A stretch of 5,896 nucleotides of DNA, taken from assembly GCA_002401105.1 (NCBI GenBank), contig NVSD01000038.1, positions 8,126-14,021 on the forward strand, given 5' to 3'. How positions within the stretch are numbered: the stretch's first letter is position 1; each line of letters starts with the position of its first letter. The notes below the pieces were generated by a model, which had not been told where the DNA came from, ran no database searches, and saw only the letters and a list, made by a program, of their open reading frames with translations. The position numbers were made by a program, and so were the translations under genes. Shown here one piece after another: positions 1-5,896 of the stretch. Origin of the DNA: Flavobacteriaceae bacterium. Lineage in GTDB: Bacteria; Bacteroidota; Bacteroidia; Flavobacteriales; Flavobacteriaceae.

Positions 1-324
1 AATTATTTGTCCTCGAATGTACCTATGGATTTAAACCCACAAACCATCTCAGATTTAAGTGTTTTGGGTTTTGAAAATGCAGGGGATTCCATAGTACCAT
101 CCGAATTATTTGGTTGGGAGGCTCTAAGTAGCATAAAAGGAATCAGTTTACTGTTAATTGGGGGTGTATGTATTGGTTTTGGATCGCGTTGGGCTGGAGG
201 TTGTACCTCTGGACATGCCATTGTAGGTCTGAGCAATTTTCAAATTCCTTCCTTAATAGCTGTTATTGGTTTTTTTATTGGAGGTATTTTTATGACATGG
301 GTATTGTTCCCGCTAATATTTTAA
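1..324 (+). CDS. YeeE/YedE-family sulfur-transport membrane protein, 3' part (5' truncated by window edge)
   Basis: The frame is open from base 1 and ends at TAA 322-324. The TTG at 7 is not a convincing start, so I treat this as the C-terminal part of a longer protein. It is hydrophobic, with probable membrane segments at about window codons 43-62 and 80-106. Between them lies the motif RWAGGCTSGHAI, whose Cys is codon 68 (bases 202-204). This GGCTSGH block is the hallmark of the YeeE/YedE (Sulf_transp) family, whose studied members import thiosulfate through a path lined by conserved cysteines. In the half-size branch such proteins occur as pairs (the PmpA/PmpB type), and the next gene is the expected partner, 7 bases downstream. 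The family call is secure from the motif. The actual substrate (thiosulfate, persulfide or another sulfur species) is inference. Confidence 0.88.
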   Translation, partial: NYLSSNVPMDLNPQTISDLSVLGFENAGDSIVPSELFGWEALSSIKGISLLLIGGVCIGFGSRWAGGCTSGHAIVGLSNFQIPSLIAVIGFFIGGIFMTWVLFPLIF

Positions 325-331
325 GAGAGAG

Positions 332-748
332 ATGATGAAGCAGATAAAATATTTAGTTTTTGGAATTCTTTTCGGTATTATTATGACCAAAGGAGAATTA
401 ATTTCATGGTTTAGAATTTTCGAAATGTTTAAGTTTCAATCCTTTCACATGTACGGAGTTATCGGTTCGGCGGTTGGATTAGGGACTGTATTGATGTTCC
501 TATTTAAAAAAGGAATTATAAAAAATGTACATGGTGATAACATCATTGTGCCAGCCAAAGATTTTAAATGGAAACGCACCTTGTTTGGTGGCCTAATTTT
601 TGGATTGGGATGGGCCTTAGCGGGCGCATGTCCAGGACCTATGTTTGTGTTAATTGGGAATGGAGTGTTTTCCATTTGTATTGTGATTTTCGGAGCTTTA
701 ATAGGAACTTTTTTATATGGTAAATTCAAGCAATATTTACCTCATTAA
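332..748 (+). CDS. Half-size YeeE/YedE-like membrane protein (DUF6691 type), partner of the preceding gene
   Basis: This 138-residue integral membrane protein has about four hydrophobic segments, near residues 4-21, 39-59, 84-105 and 109-130. The motif GWALAGACPGP (Cys100) is the signature of the second half of the split YeeE/YedE transporters and complements the GGCTSGH motif of the upstream gene. The two probably form one transport unit in the inner membrane for a reduced sulfur compound. The start is ATG 332, seven bases after the previous stop and directly behind a purine-rich AAGAGAGAG leader. A second ATG at 335 is equally possible and would shorten the product by one residue. In many bacteria such pairs sit beside rhodanese or persulfide-dioxygenase-like genes; here they lead into molybdenum-cofactor genes, which suggests, but does not prove, a role in sulfur supply for the cofactor. 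Confidence 0.88.
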   Translation: MMKQIKYLVFGILFGIIMTKGELISWFRIFEMFKFQSFHMYGVIGSAVGLGTVLMFLFKKGIIKNVHGDNIIVPAKDFKWKRTLFGGLIFGLGWALAGACPGPMFVLIGNGVFSICIVIFGALIGTFLYGKFKQYLPH

Positions 749-777
749 TTAAAATATACTTTTAAATAATAAGAGAT

Positions 778-1770
778 ATGGAGCAGTTATTAGATAAATT
801 TGGAAGAAAAATATCTTATTTGCGATTGGCAGTTACAGATCGTTGTAACTTTCGTTGCCAATATTGTATGCCTGCAGAAGGGATTCAGATTGTCGAAAGA
901 GCTGAGTTGTTAACTTTTAAGGAAATGTACCGTATTACACGAGTGCTTTCTGAATTAGGGGTGAATAAAGTGCGTTTGACAGGAGGAGAACCTTTTGTTA
1001 GAAGGGACTTTATGAAATTTTTAGAATCATTATCTTTTAATGATCGATTGGACCAGATAAATATCACTACCAATGGAGCATTGATTGGTGAGCATATCGC
1101 TGCCTTAGAGAAAATGAAAATCAATGCTGTAAATTTGAGCATCGATAGTCTAAAGGAAGAAAATTTTAACACCATTGTTCGCCGTAAATCTTTTCAAAAA
1201 GTAATACAAGTACTCAATGATTTGGAGCAAAGCAGCATTCGATTAAAATTGAATATTGTAACCCTTCCTGGAGTGAATACAGATGAGATTTTAGATTTTG
1301 TAGCCCTGACTAAAGAAAAAGATATCGCGGTTCGTTTTATTGAAGAAATGCCATTTAACGGGAAAGGTCTTCGTGAAACAAAGGAACTTTGGAACTATAC
1401 TAAAATATACGATCACATTACCAATCATTTTCAAGACATCGAGAAAATCGACAACGGTAAATCTTCTACTTCTCATAACTTTAGAGTGAAGGGATATAAA
1501 GGTACTTTTGGTATTATCCCCGCATTTACTCGTACCATTTGCGGAGACTGTAATAGAATTAGAATTACCGCCACAGGTTTGTTTAAAAACTGTTTATTTG
1601 ATCAAGGCGTGTTTAACGTGCGAGATTTTATTAGAAAAGGAGCCAGTGACGATGACCTAAAGCAATTATTTATAAACACAGTACACCACAAGCCTGAAAA
1701 TGGATTTGTTGCAGAAAAAATGCGAGGAACGGATATTGTTTCAGAAAGCATGTCCACTATTGGAGGTTAA
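778..1770 (+). CDS. moaA: GTP 3',8-cyclase MoaA (radical SAM)
   Basis: MoaA catalyses the first step of molybdenum cofactor synthesis, the radical SAM conversion of GTP to 3',8-cyclo-GTP, the substrate of MoaC. The product is 330 residues, the usual family length. The N-terminal SAM cluster motif is DRCNFRCQYC, with Cys23, Cys27 and Cys30. The SAM-binding GGEP is at residues 69-72. The second 4Fe-4S cluster, which binds GTP, is held by Cys255, Cys258 and Cys272 in the family's C-x2-C-x13-C spacing. Arg16, Arg260 and Arg262 match the substrate-binding arginines known from the Staphylococcus aureus enzyme (R17, R266, R268). The C-terminus ends in Gly329-Gly330, the double-glycine tail needed for activity in this family. 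The start is ATG 778, preceded by AAGAGAT, and the protein aligns from the first residues. A 29-base gap separates it from the transporter gene, and moeA begins 2 bases after its stop. Confidence 0.97.
   Translation: MEQLLDKFGRKISYLRLAVTDRCNFRCQYCMPAEGIQIVERAELLTFKEMYRITRVLSELGVNKVRLTGGEPFVRRDFMKFLESLSFNDRLDQINITTNGALIGEHIAALEKMKINAVNLSIDSLKEENFNTIVRRKSFQKVIQVLNDLEQSSIRLKLNIVTLPGVNTDEILDFVALTKEKDIAVRFIEEMPFNGKGLRETKELWNYTKIYDHITNHFQDIEKIDNGKSSTSHNFRVKGYKGTFGIIPAFTRTICGDCNRIRITATGLFKNCLFDQGVFNVRDFIRKGASDDDLKQLFINTVHHKPENGFVAEKMRGTDIVSESMSTIGG
1762..1766 (+). promoter_or_regulatory. Shine-Dalgarno site of moeA, inside the moaA 3' end
   Basis: GGAGG lies 6 bases before the GTG at 1773 and 15 bases before the in-frame ATG at 1782, so it favours GTG as the moeA start. 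The same bases are part of the Gly329-Gly330 codons (GGA GGT) of moaA, followed directly by its TAA stop. It is the clearest ribosome-binding site in the window; moaC, the mob gene and moeB show no comparable site. Confidence 0.7.
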
Positions 1771-1772
1771 AA

Positions 1773-2984
1773 GTGAATCATATGGATTTAATTACGAGCC
1801 AAGAGGCTTTAGAAATAATACTTCAGAATACGGAGGATTGGGGCGTGGATAACATTCCTTTCCAGGAATCTGAAGGACGCATATTAAAAGAAACCATTGT
1901 TTCTGATAGAGACTTACCTCCATTTAATAGAGTAAGTATGGACGGTATTGCTATTTGTGCTGCTAGGTATGATCAAGGAATACGTAGTTTTAAGATCGAA
2001 GGTGTTCAAGCGGCTGGTAGTCCACAATTAACATTGCATAATACGGATAATTGCATGGAGGCAATGACGGGGGCAGTACTTCCTGTAAATGCGGATGCTG
2101 TAATTCCTTATGAACTTGTAAGTATAGAAGACGGGGTAGCTACAGTGGAAGATTATGGAGTACAGTATTTTAAAAATGTCCATAAGCAAGGTGCTGATCA
2201 TTTTAAAAATGATGTGTTGATTCCTGTAAATACAGTGATTTCACCAGCAGAAATAGGGGTGCTTGCAACTGTTGGAAAGTCAATTGTGAAAGTGGGGAAA
2301 CGTCCTAAAGTATTGGTTATTTCTACAGGAGACGAATTGGTGGAAGTTGATAAAACGCCTGAAAATCATCAAATTAGAAGAAGTAATGTACATGCTGTTG
2401 TGTCTATTTTAAAGGCGATTACAGTGGAGGCTACTACAATCCATATTTCGGATGATAAAGAAAAATTAACGAGGCTAATTGATGGTTTTTTAAATAACTA
2501 CGATGTGTTATTGTTTAGCGGTGCTGTTTCCAAAGGTAAATTTGATTTTATACCGGAGGTATTAGATACCTTAGGAGTTCATAAGCTTTTTCATAAAGTA
2601 AAACAACGTCCAGGGAAACCGTTTTGGTTTGGAAAGAAAAACCAAACCACTGTTTTCGCTTTTCCAGGGAACCCTGTTTCTACCTATGCAAGTTGCTTAA
2701 AATATTTTACGCCGTGGTTTCAAAAATCAATGGGATTGCCATCGGAAAATAGTATGAAAGCTGTACTGGGAGCCGATTTAATATTTAAACCGTCCATGAC
2801 GTATTTTTTACAAGTTGCTTTAAGAAACGAAGAAGGAATGTTAGTGGCATATCCCCAAAAGGGTAACGGCTCAGGGGATTTAGTGAATTTGGTGAAATCG
2901 GATGCCTTTATGGAACTTCCTGCAGGGCGCACCGAATTTAAAAAAGGAGACGTTTATCCGGTGATTTTATACAGAAATCTATAG
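1773..2984 (+). CDS. moeA: Molybdopterin molybdenumtransferase MoeA
   Basis: MoeA inserts molybdate into adenylated molybdopterin to form the molybdenum cofactor. The 403-residue product has the usual order: MoeA N-terminal region (about 10-170), MPT-binding/MoCF domain (about 175-320) and C-terminal beta domain (about 330-403). Visible family motifs are PPFNRVSMDG (Asp57), MTGAVLP (Thr99), ISTGDEL (Glu188), SDDKEKL (Asp228), the loop SGAVSKGKFD (Asp258), RPGKPFWFG, and PGNP with Pro298 and Pro301. These residues fall at or within two positions of functionally tested sites of E. coli MoeA as I recall them. The SGG loop of the family reads SGA here (Ala251). I chose GTG 1773 because of GGAGG at 1762-1766; ATG 1782 is the alternative and removes three residues. 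The gene is almost fused to moaA (2-base gap), indicating translational coupling. The adenylating partner (Mog/MoaB type) is not in the window. Confidence 0.96.
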   Translation: MNHMDLITSQEALEIILQNTEDWGVDNIPFQESEGRILKETIVSDRDLPPFNRVSMDGIAICAARYDQGIRSFKIEGVQAAGSPQLTLHNTDNCMEAMTGAVLPVNADAVIPYELVSIEDGVATVEDYGVQYFKNVHKQGADHFKNDVLIPVNTVISPAEIGVLATVGKSIVKVGKRPKVLVISTGDELVEVDKTPENHQIRRSNVHAVVSILKAITVEATTIHISDDKEKLTRLIDGFLNNYDVLLFSGAVSKGKFDFIPEVLDTLGVHKLFHKVKQRPGKPFWFGKKNQTTVFAFPGNPVSTYASCLKYFTPWFQKSMGLPSENSMKAVLGADLIFKPSMTYFLQVALRNEEGMLVAYPQKGNGSGDLVNLVKSDAFMELPAGRTEFKKGDVYPVILYRNL

Positions 2985-3000
2985 TTCTAAATACAAAAGC

Positions 3001-3477
3001 ATGAATAAGTTTACACATATAGGCGAGAAGAACCAACCAAAAATGGTGAATGTTGGTGATAAAAAAATCACAAAACGTAGTGCTACAGCTGTAGCCACTA
3101 TGTTTTTAGGAACTGAAATTATTAGTAATTTTGAGGGTGATGAATTAGTGACAAAAAAAGGACCTGTATTTCAAACGGCTATTATCGCAGGGATTCAGGC
3201 AGTTAAAAAGACTTCTGAACTAATTCCCATGTGCCATCCATTGCTTATAAATGGAGTGGATATCACGATAGATATAATAAATTTAACACATATAAAAATC
3301 CTGTGCTCTGTTCATATAGAAGGGAAAACAGGCGTAGAAATGGAGGCTTTAACCGGTGTAAATATTACGGCATTAACCATCTATGATATGTGCAAAGCTA
3401 TTTCACAAGAAATGGTGATAGAAGAAGTGAAACTACTGAAAAAATCAGGAGGGAAGTCGGATATTAATCTGAGTTAA
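3001..3477 (+). CDS. moaC: Cyclic pyranopterin monophosphate synthase MoaC
   Basis: MoaC converts the MoaA product 3',8-cyclo-GTP to cyclic pyranopterin monophosphate in the cytoplasm. The protein is 158 residues, the normal length for a stand-alone MoaC. Diagnostic stretches are KMVNVGDKKITKRSATA near the N-terminus, TSELIPMCHPL (His79), KTGVEMEALTGVNITALTI (Glu113, Glu115) and YDMCKAI (Asp129, Lys132), followed by KSGGKSD at the C-terminus. These cover the active-site residues known from E. coli MoaC (His77, Glu112, Glu114, Asp128, Lys131). The first motif usually reads MVDV; Asn replaces the Asp here, and I cannot say whether this matters. The start ATG 3001 is preceded by an A-rich leader without a Shine-Dalgarno match, common in this phylum. 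It lies 16 bases after moeA and is co-directional with the rest of the operon. Confidence 0.97.
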   Translation: MNKFTHIGEKNQPKMVNVGDKKITKRSATAVATMFLGTEIISNFEGDELVTKKGPVFQTAIIAGIQAVKKTSELIPMCHPLLINGVDITIDIINLTHIKILCSVHIEGKTGVEMEALTGVNITALTIYDMCKAISQEMVIEEVKLLKKSGGKSDINLS

Positions 3478-3503
3478 GTTATCGAATATTAAAAACAGTT
3501 ACA

Positions 3504-4616
3504 TTGAAAAAACATTCCAAACACAGTAAATTAACACGTAGAGATAACGATATCTATGCTCCTAATGAAATAGCGATTTTAGGAACCAATTGCGGAAATA
3601 TATCCACCTTGGTGAGCGCGATTTCTGAGCATTTAACGACTTATAATTTGGCGTATTTAGATGCTTCTCACAAAAAAGAGCAGGAAGTATTAGTAGTGGA
3701 TAATTTTGTTTTTCATCACAAAGGTACCATGGCAAGTACCGTAAATAAAACCTTGAATAAATTTAATCAAGTGATTGATTTTTCGAATTATGATTTTACT
3801 TTTATCAATGGAAATCATTATAAAGGGGCCAAGCAAATCTTAATTTTAGATCCAGAAAAGGAAGCTTCGGTTTTAAAACGACTCGAACAATTAGATCAAA
3901 TACAATTTGTGATTAAATTGAACGATGCTGCTGTGTATTTCGATTTTCTAGAAGAAAAATATCCTCAGATTAAAAATTTGAAATGTTATAATTTTACGGA
4001 TACAGAAGCCATTGCTACACATGTGAATGCATTGATTCAAGAAAAAATCCCCGTAGTTAAAGGGCTAGTGCTTGCTGGAGGTAAAAGTGTACGTATGGGA
4101 GCGGATAAAGGCCTTTTAGAGTTTCATGGTAAAGCACAACGCACCGTAGCTATAGAGCTTTTGGAACAACAGAATTTACAAACGTTTTTGTCTGTTAGGT
4201 CGGAGCAAGAAGTACAAGAACAAGCGGTGATTACCGATGTTTTTTACGATTTAGGTCCTTTTGGAGCAATTTGTTCTGCTTTTCAAAAAGATCCTAATAG
4301 TGCCTGGTTAGTAGTAGCAACGGATTTACCTTTCTTAACGGATGAGGTGATTCAATTATTGCTAAAAAAACGAAACCCCTCTAAAATGGCAACGGCCATT
4401 AAAGGGAAATCGAAACAATTTATGGAACCTTTAGTGACTATATGGGAACCGAAAAGTTACCCGATGCTGTTAAATTATTTAAGCCAAGGTTTTTCATGTC
4501 CCAGAAAAGTGTTGATAAATTCGGATGTAGAAATTGTAGAAATAGAGGATGCTGTGATTAGAAATATCAATACACCTGAAGATTTTGATGCAGCAAAAAA
4601 AGAAATAGATAGTTAG
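3504..4616 (+). CDS. mobA: MobB-like/MobA fusion: molybdenum cofactor guanylyltransferase with degenerate N-terminal GTPase-like domain
   Basis: The C-terminal half (about 184-370) is MobA, which transfers GMP from GTP to the molybdenum cofactor. It shows LAGGKSVRMGADKGLL at residues 190-205 (nucleotide-binding loop with Arg197 and Lys202), DLGPFGAI, the metal-binding region VATDLP (Asp274), and NINTPEDF near the end. MobA proteins are usually about 190-200 residues; this one is 370. The extra N-terminal part (about 20-175) resembles the small GTPase-like protein MobB in layout: a strand followed by a glycine loop GTNCGNIST (27-35), a short HHKG segment, and FINGNHYKGAKQILIL resembling the MobB block around its E-G-x-K motif. 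The loop lacks the P-loop Lys (Ile33 stands there), so GTP binding by this part is doubtful. Residues 1-13 are strongly basic (KKHSKHSKLTRR). The start is TTG 3504: no in-frame ATG lies between the upstream stop at 3465-3467 and that codon, and the next internal ATG would cut into the N-domain. MobA function is secure; the MobB ancestry is inferred. Confidence 0.9.
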   Translation: MKKHSKHSKLTRRDNDIYAPNEIAILGTNCGNISTLVSAISEHLTTYNLAYLDASHKKEQEVLVVDNFVFHHKGTMASTVNKTLNKFNQVIDFSNYDFTFINGNHYKGAKQILILDPEKEASVLKRLEQLDQIQFVIKLNDAAVYFDFLEEKYPQIKNLKCYNFTDTEAIATHVNALIQEKIPVVKGLVLAGGKSVRMGADKGLLEFHGKAQRTVAIELLEQQNLQTFLSVRSEQEVQEQAVITDVFYDLGPFGAICSAFQKDPNSAWLVVATDLPFLTDEVIQLLLKKRNPSKMATAIKGKSKQFMEPLVTIWEPKSYPMLLNYLSQGFSCPRKVLINSDVEIVEIEDAVIRNINTPEDFDAAKKEIDS

Positions 4617-4626
4617 TCTTTAGCGT

Positions 4627-5709
4627 ATGAACACAGCGTATAATACTTTTTTTAAGCGGCAAATCACCCTTAGTGAAATAGGAATTGAGGGGCAAAAAAA
4701 ACTACAACAAACCAATGTCTTAATTGTGGGTTGTGGAGGCTTGGGAAGTCCTATTGCTGTGCATTTAGCCGCGAGTGGGATTGGGACCATACATTTGATA
4801 GATTTTGATGTGGTAGATCTGAGTAATCTTCACAGACAAGTATTTTATTGCTTGGAGGATGTGGGCGTATCAAAATCCGAAACGTTGGCTAAATTTATAA
4901 AAGCAAGAACTCCATTTACAGAGGTGACATATTCCAAGGAGGCATTGGCGAAGTCAAATGTATTGGAGAATTTTAAAGATTTCGATATCATTGTTGATGG
5001 TACCGATAGTTTACCTATTAAATACTTAATTAATGATGCTTGTGTTGTTTTAGGGAAGCCATTGGTATATGGGTCGCTTTATAAATTTGACGGCTATGTG
5101 GCTACATTTAATCACTTGTCAAAAGAAGGAGGGTGTAGTGCTAATTTACGAGATGCTTTTCCGGAAATAGCTACAGATATTCCTAATTGTGAAACGGCAG
5201 GAACAATGAATGCTATTGTGGGAACCATAGCAATGTTACAGGTGAATGAAGTGCTCAAAATTGCGCTAGGAATAGGACAGTTACTTGTGAATAAATTACT
5301 GATTTATAACAGTCTTCGGAATTCGAACTTTGTGTTGAAATTAAAACCTACTCACTCGAAAAAAGCTATTGAAACTACTTTTAAAGAAGAAGACTACTCA
5401 GATGTAACCTGTGAAATACAGGATGCTAATCTATTGATTACTGCGGATGATTTTAAAATGGAATTAGAAGGTGAAAATACCCTCATTATTTCTGTGATTG
5501 GAAACCCAAATGTATCCTATCCTTTTAAAGTAGATTATGTGTATCCATTAGTGTCTTTAGAGCCTGTTAATATGAAATTGGACCTATGTAAGAATTATGT
5601 TATAGTGTGTCATAAAGGGATTTCTAGTTACAAAGCAGCCGTACTCATTAAAAAACAGTTTCCAACAATAAATGTATTGAGTCTTGTTAATGGAATAGAT
5701 AATTTTTAG
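4627..5709 (+). CDS. moeB: MoeB/ThiF/HesA-family adenylyltransferase with degenerate C-terminal rhodanese-like domain
   Basis: This E1-like enzyme activates the C-terminus of a ubiquitin-like sulfur carrier with ATP; beside moaA, moaC and moeA the partner is most likely MoaD. Residues 1-250 form the adenylation domain: Arg11 in KRQITLSEIGIEGQ, the nucleotide loop GCGGLG (35-40), DFDVVDLSNLHRQ (59-71), Lys83, and DGTD with Asp127 as the probable Mg-binding residue. NCETAG carries Cys188, the position of the crossover-loop cysteine that handles sulfur in ThiF and MOCS3. The two CxxC zinc pairs of E. coli MoeB are not intact: the first reads CSAN (Cys170 to Asn173) and the second is missing around KPTHSKK (240-246). 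Residues about 265-360 resemble a rhodanese; CHKGISS holds Cys328 as candidate active-site cysteine, but the usual D-x-R-x-x-x-E start of the domain is absent. ThiF is the main alternative; the operon favours MoeB. ATG 4627 lies 10 bases after the mob gene with no clear Shine-Dalgarno site. Confidence 0.9.
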   Translation: MNTAYNTFFKRQITLSEIGIEGQKKLQQTNVLIVGCGGLGSPIAVHLAASGIGTIHLIDFDVVDLSNLHRQVFYCLEDVGVSKSETLAKFIKARTPFTEVTYSKEALAKSNVLENFKDFDIIVDGTDSLPIKYLINDACVVLGKPLVYGSLYKFDGYVATFNHLSKEGGCSANLRDAFPEIATDIPNCETAGTMNAIVGTIAMLQVNEVLKIALGIGQLLVNKLLIYNSLRNSNFVLKLKPTHSKKAIETTFKEEDYSDVTCEIQDANLLITADDFKMELEGENTLIISVIGNPNVSYPFKVDYVYPLVSLEPVNMKLDLCKNYVIVCHKGISSYKAAVLIKKQFPTINVLSLVNGIDNF

Positions 5710-5711
5710 AA

Positions 5712-5876
5712 TTAGTCTTCTAGTAGGAAAAGCCAGCTTAAAAAGGCTATTAAAATTGCAAGACTACCGATGATTAATTTTTTTACAAGTTCAAAATTTA
5801 TCTTGCTACCTATATTTGTTGTAGGAGATGCTATTCCCCGATGGTTATATTCAAGGTTTAATTTAGAAAGTTTCAT
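5712..5876 (-). CDS. Small single-pass membrane protein, or C-terminal end of a longer protein entering from the right
   Basis: On the - strand an ATG at 5876-5874 opens 54 codons ending in TAA at 5714-5712. I do not recognise the product. Residues 1-33 are polar and basic (MKLSKLNLEYNHRGIASPTT at the start, then GSKINFELVKK). Residues 34-52 are an uninterrupted hydrophobic stretch (LIIGSLAILIAFLSWLFLL), followed only by Glu-Asp. Lys32-Lys33 before the stretch predicts a cytoplasmic N-terminus, like a tail-anchored protein. The frame stays open upstream of the ATG to the window edge (six more codons), and no good Shine-Dalgarno site precedes it, so it may be the tail of a larger gene. It converges on moeB with 2 bases between the stops. 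The clean hydrophobic block after a basic pair argues for real coding sequence. Confidence 0.5.
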   Translation of the reverse strand: MKLSKLNLEYNHRGIASPTTNIGSKINFELVKKLIIGSLAILIAFLSWLFLLED

Positions 5877-5896
5877 AATCGACTTGATATTTGCTG

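Noticed and set aside
7..324. TTG at base 7 as the true start of the first gene
   Set aside because: The frame is open to the window edge, and YeeE/YedE half proteins are clearly longer than 105 residues, so the start lies outside the window.
445..729. 94-codon open frame on the - strand opposite the second membrane gene
   Set aside because: It lies fully antisense to a clear family member, has a proline- and asparagine-rich unnatural composition, and no domain signature. It is a shadow frame.
749..777. Possible separate promoter for moaA in the 29-base gap
   Set aside because: The gap is AT-rich, but I see no convincing Bacteroidota-type TAnnTTTG with a correctly spaced upstream TTTG, and the gap is too short for a Moco riboswitch.
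885..1175. 96-codon open frame on the - strand opposite moaA
   Set aside because: It is antisense to the radical SAM core of moaA and has no recognisable features; a shadow of the conserved coding strand.
2720..2932. 70-codon open frame on the - strand opposite the moeA 3' end
   Set aside because: Antisense to the MoeA C-terminal domain, no ribosome-binding site and no family resemblance.
5731..5748. Possible hairpin AGCC...GGCT just beyond the moeB stop as a transcription terminator
   Set aside because: The stem is only 4 base pairs with a 10-base loop and no T-run directly after it on the + strand; it also lies inside the opposing reading frame. Too weak to call.
1..5896. CRISPR arrays, tRNA or rRNA genes, insertion sequences, long direct or inverted repeats
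   Set aside because: Reading the sequence shows dense protein-coding genes with gaps of at most 29 bases; no repeated units, transposase motifs or RNA gene signatures were seen.

Overview
The window is an AT-rich bacterial segment that looks like a member of the Bacteroidota, most likely a marine-type Flavobacteriaceae. The signs are low GC by eye, weak or absent Shine-Dalgarno sites before several genes with A-rich leaders instead, and protein signatures such as the MoeA block QRPGKPFWFG and half-size YeeE/YedE membrane proteins. The taxonomic call is inferred from protein flavour only.

Layout. Seven genes lie head to tail on the + strand with gaps of 2 to 29 bases, consistent with one operon. 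(1) The 3' part of a YeeE/YedE sulfur-transport-type membrane protein (1-324, 5' end outside the window). (2) A second half-size YeeE/YedE-like membrane protein (332-748). (3) moaA (778-1770). (4) moeA (1773-2984). (5) moaC (3001-3477). (6) A fused protein with a degenerate MobB-like N-terminal domain and an intact MobA guanylyltransferase domain (3504-4616). (7) A MoeB-type E1-like adenylyltransferase with a degenerate rhodanese-like C-terminal domain (4627-5709). On the - strand, facing this operon tail to tail with only 2 bases between stop codons, is a short single-transmembrane-segment reading frame (5712-5876) that may continue past the right edge.

How the genes work together. MoaA and MoaC turn GTP into cyclic pyranopterin monophosphate. 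MoeB adenylates the C-terminus of the sulfur carrier MoaD, and its rhodanese-like tail may help bring in sulfur. MoeA inserts molybdate into adenylated molybdopterin. MobA adds GMP to give the guanine-dinucleotide form used by DMSO-reductase-family enzymes such as assimilatory nitrate reductase. The two YeeE/YedE halves carry the conserved membrane cysteine motifs of thiosulfate/sulfur-compound importers, so they may supply the sulfur placed on molybdopterin; this link is inferred from synteny. moaD, moaE and a mogA/moaB-type adenylyltransferase are not in the window and must be encoded elsewhere, possibly just outside.

Most of the window is a recognisable molybdenum-cofactor operon, not a new system. 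The less ordinary parts are the sulfur-importer/Moco linkage, the MobB-MobA fusion that has lost its P-loop lysine, the MoeB that has lost its zinc-binding cysteines and most of the rhodanese signature while keeping two candidate sulfur-handling cysteines, and the unidentified small membrane reading frame at the end.
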